11,084 nt of DNA from Erythrobacteraceae bacterium CCH12-C2 (GTDB taxonomy: Bacteria; Pseudomonadota; Alphaproteobacteria; Sphingomonadales; Sphingomonadaceae). This document shows positions 5,456-11,084 of this stretch, one piece after another; the stretch's first letter is position 1, and each line of letters opens with the position of its first letter. The notes beneath the pieces were generated by a model. It was given only the letters and a program-made list of their open reading frames with translations. It was not told where the DNA came from and made no database searches. Location of the stretch: NCBI GenBank assembly GCA_001556995.1, contig LSKF01000112.1:1-11084 (forward strand), read 5' to 3'. Made by a program: the position numbers and the translations under genes.

Positions 5456-5806
5456 ATGATGGCCATGTCCCAACCGCTGCCGATGGAAGCCGAGATCAGG
5501 CGGCGTGCGCTTTCGCGGTGGGACAACGAAGGCGGAGCACTCGCGCAAGTCGTCCCTGACGAGGTGGCTGCAAGTCGTGAACTGACCAATACCGAGCTGG
5601 TCCAGCTGCGTATCCGGGTCATCGCGCTTGAAAATCTGATGATTGCTGTTCTGGCCGAGGGATCGGAGAAGCAGCGCCAGATGGCACGCGATGTGGCCGC
5701 AATGATCACACCTCGGCCAGGGTATACCCAGCATCCGCTGACCGTTCATGCTGCTGATCATATCACCGATCTGGTAGCCCGAGCAGAACGGTTGCGCATG
5801 GAATGA
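5456..5806 (+). CDS. Hypothetical 116-aa soluble protein
   Basis: The protein has no signal peptide or membrane segment and should be cytoplasmic. It is rich in charged residues and probably all-helical: MEAEIRRRALSRWDNEGGAL at about 10-29, then a leucine/isoleucine heptad-like stretch (about 45-67, ELVQLRIRVIALENLMIAVL) that could form a short coiled coil, and a C-terminal segment ending AERLRME. There are no cysteines. ATG codons at 5456, 5459 and 5465 all lie close together; the first is used. The gene follows the 66-aa frame by two nucleotides and its TGA overlaps an ATG at 5803, so it looks like part of the same operon as the downstream DUF5676-like gene and copper ATPase. I do not recognise a family and propose no function. 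Confidence 0.7.
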   Translation: MMAMSQPLPMEAEIRRRALSRWDNEGGALAQVVPDEVAASRELTNTELVQLRIRVIALENLMIAVLAEGSEKQRQMARDVAAMITPRPGYTQHPLTVHAADHITDLVARAERLRME

Positions 5807-5886
5807 CACGGCAGAGCCTGTGCTCACCCCCGCAGGAGCAGCCCTGTGGTCGCACTCAGACACCAGCTGCACCAAGGGAGATAGAC

Positions 5887-6162
5887 ATGCAAAACCCGAA
5901 TATCGGTCGCCAGATCATCCACTGGGGATGGACGCTCAGCGTTTTCCTTCTGCTCAGCTTTCTTCTTTGTATTGCGTTCGGCCTGCTGATGCCCGGCCGC
6001 TTTCACATGCTTGAGGCATGGTCTCCGCTGCTGCCGGGGTTTGTGTGGCTGACATGGCCGGGCTTCATCGCAGGCGCCGCCGGTAGCTTTCTGTATGGCT
6101 GGTACATCGCGATATTGATCGTTCCGCTCTATCGCTTCTTCGGGCGCGGAGCGACGTCATGA
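5887..6162 (+). CDS. DUF5676-like two-helix inner-membrane protein
   Basis: The 91-aa protein has two hydrophobic segments (about 12-35 and 55-83) and a short loop between them. The pattern of a central P-G-F, then an L-Y-G-W-Y segment followed by P-L-Y-x-F-F near the C-terminus (residues about 69-85) matches small membrane proteins annotated DUF5676, often found beside heavy-metal ATPases. The start is placed at the ATG at 5887, which has a strong AAGGGAG six bases upstream. An in-frame ATG at 5803 overlaps the previous stop but would add a Pro/Gln-rich leader unlike the family. Its TGA overlaps the ATG of the ATPase gene (ATGA), so the two are translationally coupled and may act together at the membrane. 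Its biochemical role is not known. Confidence 0.8.
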   Translation: MQNPNIGRQIIHWGWTLSVFLLLSFLLCIAFGLLMPGRFHMLEAWSPLLPGFVWLTWPGFIAGAAGSFLYGWYIAILIVPLYRFFGRGATS

Positions 6163-8474
6163 GCGGCTATATTTGCCCCATGCACCCTGAAGTCCGGCAG
6201 GACGAGCCGGGCGATTGCCCTAAGTGCGGTATGCATCTCGTCCCCGACGACGGCCCACAAAGGGGAATGCCTACCGAAGGCCACGCTTCGCATGGCCAGA
6301 TGGAACACCAATCCAGCGATGGCCGCTACGATCAGGTGCCAGAGGGGTACACCGGCACGGTCTACACCTGCCCGATGCATCCGCAGGTGCGGCAGGTCAA
6401 AATGGGCTCTTGCCCGATCTGCGGCATGGGGCTGGAGCCCGAAACGGCAACCCTGACAGAGGATGGCCCCAACCCGGAACTGGTCGATTTCACACGTCGC
6501 ATGTGGGTCGGCGCTGTCTTGACTGTGCCCCTGCTGGTTTTGACCATGGGGCCTCTGGTCGGGCTTGGTGGGGTCCGCGAGCTGTTCGGTGAGCGCGCGA
6601 CACTGTGGATCGAGTTTATTCTCGGCACGCCTGTCGTGCTTTGGTGCGGCTGGCCGTTTCTGGTGCGGGGTTGGAACTCCTTCCGCACCATAAACCTCAA
6701 CATGTTCTCGCTGATTTCGATCGGCGTCGCTGCGGCGTGGCTATTCAGCGTGGCGGCGCTTCTGGTGCCCGGGATCTTTCCTGCAGGATTTCGCAACGAA
6801 CAGGGCCAAGTCGGCGCCTATTTCGAGGCTGCGGCGGTCATCATCACGCTCGTTCTCCTGGGGCAGGTGATGGAACTGCGCGCGCGCGAAGGAACCGGTA
6901 AGGCCATTCGTGCCCTTCTCGATCTTGCCGCAAAAACCGCACGCGTGGTGCGCGATGACGGTAGCGAGGACGAAATTCCGCTCGAAGACGTCCGGGTTGG
7001 CGACCGACTGCGCGTTCGGCCTGGCGACAAGGTGCCGGTGGACGGGACGGTTGCTGAAGGGCATTCGTCAATCGACGAAAGCATGATCTCGGGTGAGCCG
7101 ATGCCGGTCGAAAAAACGGCGGGAGACGATGTGACAGGAGCGACGATCAATGGCACTGGTAGCCTGATCATCGAGGCCCGCCGCGTCGGTGCCGATACGA
7201 CATTGGCGCAGATCGTTGAGATGGTCGCCAACGCCCAGCGTTCGCGCGCGCCGATCCAGAAATATGCCGACAAGGTCGCAGGCTGGTTCGTGCCAGTGGT
7301 TATCGGTGTCGCGATCCTGTCCTTTATCGGATGGGCAATCTGGGGCCCCCCACCCGCTTTGTCCTATGCGCTCATCGCAGCGGTTGCTGTGCTTATCATT
7401 GCCTGCCCTTGCGCGCTCGGCCTTGCGACGCCAATGTCGATCATGACAGCGACCGGCCGGGGCGCGCAGGCGGGCGTTCTGATCAAGAATGCCGAAGCGC
7501 TCGAACGGTTCGAAAAGGTCGACACGCTCATGGTCGACAAGACCGGCACGCTAACCGAAGGCAAGCCGCGATTGGTCGCGGTCTTGCCGCAGCCGGGACA
7601 TGATGAAGGCGAGGTGCTGCGTCTCGCCGCAACGCTGGAACGCGGGTCCGAGCATCCACTCGCCGAGGCAATTGTGAAAGGCGCGCAGGAACGCGGCATT
7701 GCGCTCGCCGAAGCTAGCGACTTCGAAGCAATCACCGGCAAAGGGGTGGTCGGCATTGTCGATGGCAAGAAGATCATGCTGGGCAATCTCAAGCTCGTGA
7801 CTGACCATGGAATTGATGCAACCGGTTTGCTGCCAGCAGCCGATGCACGACGCGACGAAGGCGAAACGGTGATGTTCGTTGTCGTTGATGGCGCAATTGC
7901 CGGCTTGGTAAGCGTGGCAGATCCCGTGAAGGAGACGACCCCCGCTGCGATCAAGGCACTCCACGAGCTTGGTTTCCGGATCATCATGGCGACCGGCGAT
8001 AACGAACGCACCGCGAAAGCCGTCGCTGCAAAACTGGGCATCGACGAAATCCGCGCCGATGTCCTGCCGCAGGATAAGGCCCGCATCATTCGCGAATTGC
8101 AGGATCAGGGCCACAAAGTCGCTATGGCAGGGGATGGGGTGAACGATGCGCCTGCACTCGCACAAGCCGATGTCGGCATCGCCATGGGCACAGGTGCCGA
8201 TGTGGCGATCGAGAGCGCGGGCATTACCCTTGTCAGAGGAAATCTCGATGGCATCGTGCGTGCGAGACGACTGTCGCACGCAACCATGAGCAATATCAGG
8301 CAAAACCTGTTCTTCGCGCTCATTTATAATGCAGCGGGCGTGCCGGTCGCTGCGGGCGTGCTCTATCCATTGTTCGGCATTCTGGTCAGCCCGATGGTCG
8401 CAGCCCTCGCGATGAGCGCATCGTCGATTTCGGTCGTGCTCAACGCCCTAAGATTGCGGACCGCCAGACTGTAA
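6159..8474 (+). CDS. Cu(I)-translocating P1B-1-type ATPase with two N-terminal metal-binding domains
   Basis: The 771-aa pump should export Cu(I), possibly Ag(I), from the cytoplasm at the cost of ATP. Two heavy-metal-binding domains open it: C6-PMHP with C20-PKC-GM at about 4-29, and C71-PMHP with C85-PIC-GM at about 69-94, joined by a Met/His linker (HASHGQMEH, 42-50). The core has SGE (311-313) in the actuator domain, the phosphorylated Asp in D460-KTGTLT, H499-P500 in the nucleotide domain, and GDGVNDAP at 658-665. All three membrane signatures of Cu(I) pumps are present: CPC-x6-P from C416, N716-x6-YN-x4-P, and M752-x2-SS-x5-N. The CxxC ferredoxin-like MerP-type domain of classic CopA is absent and replaced by the zinc-ribbon-like pair, as in SilP/CopF-type pumps. 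Its ATG overlaps the upstream stop, and GGAG lies seven bases before it. Confidence 0.96.
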   Translation: MSGYICPMHPEVRQDEPGDCPKCGMHLVPDDGPQRGMPTEGHASHGQMEHQSSDGRYDQVPEGYTGTVYTCPMHPQVRQVKMGSCPICGMGLEPETATLTEDGPNPELVDFTRRMWVGAVLTVPLLVLTMGPLVGLGGVRELFGERATLWIEFILGTPVVLWCGWPFLVRGWNSFRTINLNMFSLISIGVAAAWLFSVAALLVPGIFPAGFRNEQGQVGAYFEAAAVIITLVLLGQVMELRAREGTGKAIRALLDLAAKTARVVRDDGSEDEIPLEDVRVGDRLRVRPGDKVPVDGTVAEGHSSIDESMISGEPMPVEKTAGDDVTGATINGTGSLIIEARRVGADTTLAQIVEMVANAQRSRAPIQKYADKVAGWFVPVVIGVAILSFIGWAIWGPPPALSYALIAAVAVLIIACPCALGLATPMSIMTATGRGAQAGVLIKNAEALERFEKVDTLMVDKTGTLTEGKPRLVAVLPQPGHDEGEVLRLAATLERGSEHPLAEAIVKGAQERGIALAEASDFEAITGKGVVGIVDGKKIMLGNLKLVTDHGIDATGLLPAADARRDEGETVMFVVVDGAIAGLVSVADPVKETTPAAIKALHELGFRIIMATGDNERTAKAVAAKLGIDEIRADVLPQDKARIIRELQDQGHKVAMAGDGVNDAPALAQADVGIAMGTGADVAIESAGITLVRGNLDGIVRARRLSHATMSNIRQNLFFALIYNAAGVPVAAGVLYPLFGILVSPMVAALAMSASSISVVLNALRLRTARL

Positions 8475-8622
8475 GTGGGCGGGCAAAAAGGCTGGCGACG
8501 CACGCTCCCACCGCGATGATGGCCACGATCAAAAGAATTCGATCAGCTAAACGGTGGTTGTCGCCGGAGCGCTTGGGCGTCTCGGTTTGGCGGAGTTGGC
8601 AAAGAATGAAAATGGCGGCGCA

Positions 8623-9069
8623 ATGAGATTTGATAAACAGCCCGAGGTCCATGTTGCCACGTTTGGGTTCTTCACATCGTTCATCTGGGAAATGCTGCAA
8701 ATGCCCTTACTCGATGTCGGGTCGGCAACCTCCTGGGAAAGCACGTTAGGCTGCACGCGTGCCACATTTGGCGATGCCGGGATACTGGTGCTGGCATATT
8801 CAGTGGTCTCGATATTGAACCGAGACAGGCATTGGATCCACCGCCCAACCTCTGGCATGATCGGCACCTATCTGCTGTCCGGCCTTGGAATTACGGTCGT
8901 CATCGAAGAAATTGCGACCAGCGTGCCTACGCGTTGGGGTTGGGGCTGGCGTTATAGTGAACTCATGCCCTTAGTGCCCGGCACGAATATTGGCCTCGTC
9001 CCCGTCCTGATGTGGATCGCTATTCCACTGATAACGCTTTGGTTTGCAAGGCGTCAGCCCCGACCTTAA
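8623..9069 (+). CDS. Hypothetical four-helix membrane protein
   Basis: The 148-aa protein has about four hydrophobic segments (about 9-28, 50-67, 78-98 and 118-140). Conspicuous polar or aromatic positions near the membrane include W22-E-M-L-Q-M-P28, W38-E39, G43-C-T-R-A-T-F-G-D51 and E95-E96. These look like conserved functional residues rather than filler. It lies 148 nt downstream of the copper ATPase on the same strand. The ATG at 8623 has no strong ribosome site; a GTG at 8554 in the same frame would add 23 residues of soluble sequence and is a less likely alternative. I do not recognise the family. Position suggests an accessory role in metal resistance, but this is guilt by association. 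Confidence 0.75.
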   Translation: MRFDKQPEVHVATFGFFTSFIWEMLQMPLLDVGSATSWESTLGCTRATFGDAGILVLAYSVVSILNRDRHWIHRPTSGMIGTYLLSGLGITVVIEEIATSVPTRWGWGWRYSELMPLVPGTNIGLVPVLMWIAIPLITLWFARRQPRP

Positions 9070-9132
9070 TCCGCTACATGCCAAAGGTAAAACGTCACTT
9101 TCAGAACAATGAACAACTCGCGACAATCGCAC

Positions 9133-9153
9133 GATAGGGTGTGCTACCCTATC
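9133..9153. terminator. Hairpin between convergent genes, candidate bidirectional terminator
   Basis: Arms GATAGGGT (9133-9140) and ACCCTATC (9146-9153) form a perfect 8-bp stem with a 5-nt loop. It lies in the 136-bp gap where the membrane-protein gene (ending 9069) and the Met-rich gene (ending 9206) converge. No U-tract follows on either strand, so termination efficiency is uncertain. Confidence 0.45.
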
Positions 9154-9205
9154 CGTTCACGTGGTTCCGCGAGCCGGTGCACTTGCTCTGACAGTGCCGC
9201 CGTTC

Positions 9206-9613
9206 CTACTTGTGCGACATCATTTTCTGCTCGGCCATCATCTGCGTCATCATCTCGTGCATCATCATCATGCGCTCATGGCAGGCCTGCATCATGGAGG
9301 CATTATCGCCTTTCATCATGATCGCCATTTGCGCCTGCATCATTTGGTGATGCTCTGCCATCAGCCGCTTACGCTCGGCGGGGTTAGTTGCTGCATGGGC
9401 CCTCTGCATCAGGGCATGCATCTCCATCATCTTTTGCTGATGGGCCTGCATAGCCTCGGAGTTTTGCATCATGTCGCTGTGCATCATGTCACCCTGCGTC
9501 ATTCCGCCCTCGGCGGACTGAGCGATTGCCGACGATGCGGAAGATTGCGCTGACGCGGCTGATGCGGTCAATCCAGTGGCGAGGAGGAATGTAAATATCG
9601 CGCGCTTCATCAT
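9206..9613 (-). CDS. Exported Met/His-rich protein, probable periplasmic copper-binding protein
   Basis: The 135-aa protein begins with a Sec signal peptide (MMKRAIFTFLLATGLTASAA, cleavage near ASA-Q). The mature part is extraordinarily rich in methionine: 30 Met over the whole length, with runs such as ERMMMMHEMMTQMMAE, plus nine His and a single Cys (ACHER). The Met residues fall in MM and MxxM patterns on what should be long amphipathic helices. Met-rich and His-rich exported proteins of this kind bind Cu(I) or Ag(I), as PcoE and SilE do; this one is not an evident homologue of either. The start is the first of two ATGs (9613 and 9610), behind AAGGA. It is transcribed toward the copper ATPase block and separated from it by a hairpin. 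A role as a periplasmic copper sponge or chaperone is inferred from composition and neighbourhood. Confidence 0.85.
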   Translation of the reverse strand: MMKRAIFTFLLATGLTASAASAQSSASSAIAQSAEGGMTQGDMMHSDMMQNSEAMQAHQQKMMEMHALMQRAHAATNPAERKRLMAEHHQMMQAQMAIMMKGDNASMMQACHERMMMMHEMMTQMMAEQKMMSHK

Positions 9614-9815
9614 GAATTTCCTTGGTGGAGTGTTAGCGGATCATTCGACGTTGCGGCTAAAAAATAACCAGAACATGTATGGGTCTGAGACAGAGCAAAT
9701 CTGCGTTGCCGCGCGACGCTCGGAATTTTCTAATTTCATTTTGTCCGTCGTCAGAACATTTGGCGCATATCGCGGCGTAGACTAGCGGAGTGCGGTCTTC
9801 GTCTGGGGGTTGGTT

Positions 9816-10796
9816 TTAGGCGGCGAGCTTGCGGTGTTGCAAGCGCCGATGTTCGATAGTCTGTCGCTTGATCCTTTCGCGCTGTTTGATGATGGCTGGC
9901 GCTCTGCCGAAGTAAGCATCGGCGGGCGTCACGTTGCACAGCGCCTCGTGATAACGCTGGTTGTTGTAGTGCTGGACGAAGGCCTCGATCTGGGCCTCGA
10001 GGTCGCCGGGCAGGAAGTAGTTTTCCAAGAGGATGCGGTTTTTCAGGGTTTGATGCCAGCGCTCGATCTTGCCCTGGGTTTGCGGGTGCATCGGGGCGCC
10101 GCGCACGTGGCTCATCTTGTTGGCCTCGATGTATTGCGCCAGTTCGCCAGCGATATAGCTGGGGCCGTTGTCGCTGAGCAGCCGTGGCTTGTGCAGCACC
10201 GTGGCACTGTCGCAGCCGGAAGCCGCAAGCGCGAGGTCCAGCGTGTCGGTCACGTCCTCAGCCCGCATGTTGGTGCACAGCTTCCAGGCGATGATATAGC
10301 GCGAGAAGTCGTCGAGCACGGTCGACAGGTACATCCAGCCCCACCCGATGATCTTGAAGTAGGTGAAGTCGGTCTGCCACATCTCGTTTGGCCGGGTGGT
10401 CTTGGTGTGGAACTGATCGGCGGCCTTGATCACGACATAGGCCGGGCTGGTGATCAGATCATGAGCCTTCAGCAGGCGGTAAACCGTGGCTTCCGACACA
10501 AAGTACTGGCGTTCATCGGTAAATCGCACCGCCAGTTCGCGTGGGGACAGCTCGCTGTAATCCAGCGCCATCTCAACGATCTGATCCTGCACCTCAGGCG
10601 CGATGCGGTTCCACACCCGGCTCGGCGCAGACGGGCGGTCCTCCAGCGCCTCGGGGCCGCCTGCAAGGTAGCGATCGTACCAGCGGTAGAACGTCCGGCG
10701 GGCGATGCCGAGCTGGTCCAGCGTCCGCTTGGCAGGCAGGTGGGACTGCTCGACGATCCTGATGATCTCCAGCTTCTCGGATGCGGGATACCTCAT
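9816..10796 (-). CDS. IS3-family transposase OrfB (D,D(35)E catalytic subunit)
   Basis: The 326-aa protein is full length for an IS3-family OrfB. Residues about 1-115 carry a helix-turn-helix region (TLDQLGIARRTFYRWYDRYL at 25-44). The integrase core follows, with the catalytic triad D143 (WQTDFTYF), D209 (LLSDNGPSY) and E245 (HPQTQGKIERWHQ). The 35-residue spacing between the second and third acidic residues is the IS3 hallmark. The C-terminus has the HYNNQRYHEAL motif at 276-286 typical of the rve family. The ATG at 10796 lies 25 nt beyond the OrfA stop; the frame is also open upstream through the poly-A tract, as expected if an OrfAB fusion is made by frameshifting. The catalytic core appears intact. 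Confidence 0.93.
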   Translation of the reverse strand: MRYPASEKLEIIRIVEQSHLPAKRTLDQLGIARRTFYRWYDRYLAGGPEALEDRPSAPSRVWNRIAPEVQDQIVEMALDYSELSPRELAVRFTDERQYFVSEATVYRLLKAHDLITSPAYVVIKAADQFHTKTTRPNEMWQTDFTYFKIIGWGWMYLSTVLDDFSRYIIAWKLCTNMRAEDVTDTLDLALAASGCDSATVLHKPRLLSDNGPSYIAGELAQYIEANKMSHVRGAPMHPQTQGKIERWHQTLKNRILLENYFLPGDLEAQIEAFVQHYNNQRYHEALCNVTPADAYFGRAPAIIKQRERIKRQTIEHRRLQHRKLAA

Positions 10797-10818
10797 TCGT
10801 CGTCGCCCCCATCCGCGA

Positions 10819-11084
10819 TCATGCTTTTTTGAGCAGCCGGTTCTCTAGCGTCAGGTCAGCTACGCATTCCTTCAGGGCACGGGCCTCGCGGCGCAGATCC
10901 TGCACTTCGCCGCTGGTCGCGGCACGGGCGGTGTCGCCCGCCAGGCGGCGCTTGCCGGCTTCCATGAACTCCTTCGACCAGGTGTAATACAGGCTCTGGG
11001 CGATGCCTTCCTTGCGGCACAACTCGGCAATGCTGTCCTCGCCGCGCAGGCCATCGAGCACGATGCGGATCTTGTCTTCAGCCG
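10819..11084 (-). CDS. IS3-family transposase OrfA, partial at window edge
   Basis: The frame is open to the edge of the window (EDKIRIVLDGLRGEDSIAEL is readable from about 11079), so the N-terminus is missing. It contains a helix-turn-helix (SIAELCRKEGIAQSLYYTWS) for binding the element's ends and a C-terminal leucine-zipper-like helix (LRREARALKECVADLTLENR, then LLKKA). It stops at a TGA at 10821-10819, immediately after the poly-A tract. Related OrfA proteins usually continue past LLKK for about ten residues; here that continuation (SMIADGGDDE) is present but in the -1 frame, so one A may have been lost from the tract. Confidence 0.85.
   Translation of the reverse strand, partial: AEDKIRIVLDGLRGEDSIAELCRKEGIAQSLYYTWSKEFMEAGKRRLAGDTARAATSGEVQDLRREARALKECVADLTLENRLLKKA
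10824..10830 (-). other. Poly-A frameshift site between orfA and orfB
   Basis: The minus strand reads AAAAAAG here, the type of slippery run at which IS3 elements make OrfAB fusion transposase. In this copy the phasing is unusual: orfA reads AAA AAA GCA TGA and orfB lies in the +1 frame, whereas IS3 elements normally need a -1 shift. Confidence 0.55.

Larger units (their letters stand above)
9791..11084 (-). mobile_element. IS3-family insertion sequence, partial (right part outside window)
   Basis: The element contains orfB (9816-10796) and most of orfA (10819 to the window edge) on the minus strand. The left end is placed tentatively at TGCGGTCTTCGTCTGGGGGT (from 9791), because IS3-family ends begin 5'-TG and lie a short way beyond the orfB stop. 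The matching inverted repeat and the target duplication cannot be checked, because the other end lies beyond 11084. Confidence 0.7.

Noticed and set aside
5354..5875. Minus-strand 173-aa frame opposite the 116-aa gene
   Set aside because: It is antisense to a frame with good start, packing and codon use. It has no ribosome site and an unconvincing composition.
8607..8625. Six-codon frame ATG AAA ATG GCG GCG CAA TGA ending in ATGA at the membrane-protein start
   Set aside because: It could act as a coupling leader peptide, but a frame this short occurs by chance often and no ribosome site is clear.
8440..8700. Minus-strand 86-aa frame with a hydrophobic stretch (RILLIVAIIAVGACVASLF)
   Set aside because: It overlaps the ends of two better-supported plus-strand genes on both sides, and its convincing part covers only the 80-nt gap. 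It could be a fragment of a lost membrane protein, but nothing else supports it.
9161..9553. Plus-strand His-rich frame
   Set aside because: It is the antisense reading of the Met-rich gene (Met codons read as His in the other strand), not an independent gene.
9669..9759. Repeated CAGAACAT at 9669 and 9752 upstream of the Met-rich gene
   Set aside because: An 8-bp direct repeat in about 200 bp is quite likely by chance, and it matches no copper-regulator box I can name.

Overview
The window looks like part of a copper/heavy-metal resistance island from an alphaproteobacterium. Sphingomonadales is most likely, judged from high GC, codon use and protein style; this is an inference, since no phylogenetic marker is present. 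It contains a PcoA/CopA-type multicopper oxidase, the start of CopB, a Cu(I)-type P1B ATPase, a CnrYXH-like metal-sensing ECF sigma cassette, a MerR-family regulator, several small Met/His/Cys-rich envelope proteins, the remnant of a cation diffusion facilitator, and an IS3-family element at the right edge.

Left block (1-3750, minus strand). Read in the direction of transcription it runs merR, then after 43 nt a tightly packed cassette: a CnrY-like anti-sigma membrane protein, a CnrX-like periplasmic sensor, an ECF sigma factor, copA (multicopper oxidase) and copB (runs off the left edge). Junctions are 4-bp overlaps, except for a 6-nt gap between the sigma gene and copA. The layout suggests that periplasmic metal is sensed by the CnrX-like protein, the sigma factor is released from the CnrY-like protein, and CopA/CopB expression rises.

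Middle block (3751-5055). A mer-type promoter with a perfect 20-bp palindrome between overlong-spaced -35 and -10 elements drives, on the plus strand, a fused glutaredoxin plus MauE/DoxX-like membrane protein. It is followed by a 5'-truncated CDF efflux gene on the minus strand. Next comes a 190-bp spacer holding a perfect FNR/FixK-type box upstream of a small lipoprotein.

Right block (5056-9069, plus strand). It comprises the lipoprotein, two small proteins of unknown function, a DUF5676-like membrane protein and a 771-aa Cu(I) P1B ATPase with two N-terminal heavy-metal-binding zinc-ribbon-like domains, then an unrecognised 148-aa membrane protein. A very Met-rich exported protein (minus strand) converges on this block across a hairpin.

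Right edge (about 9791-11084). An IS3-family element on the minus strand has a complete D,D(35)E OrfB and a partial OrfA. OrfA appears to have lost one A from a poly-A tract at its 3' end.

Together the genes give periplasmic oxidation and sequestration (CopA, CopB, Met-rich protein), export from the cytoplasm (ATPase) and probable thiol-based handling (glutaredoxin fusion), with three separate control signals: the ECF cassette, the MerR-type promoter and an oxygen-responsive box. No tRNA, rRNA or CRISPR array was seen, and no gene-free stretch exceeds about 210 bases.
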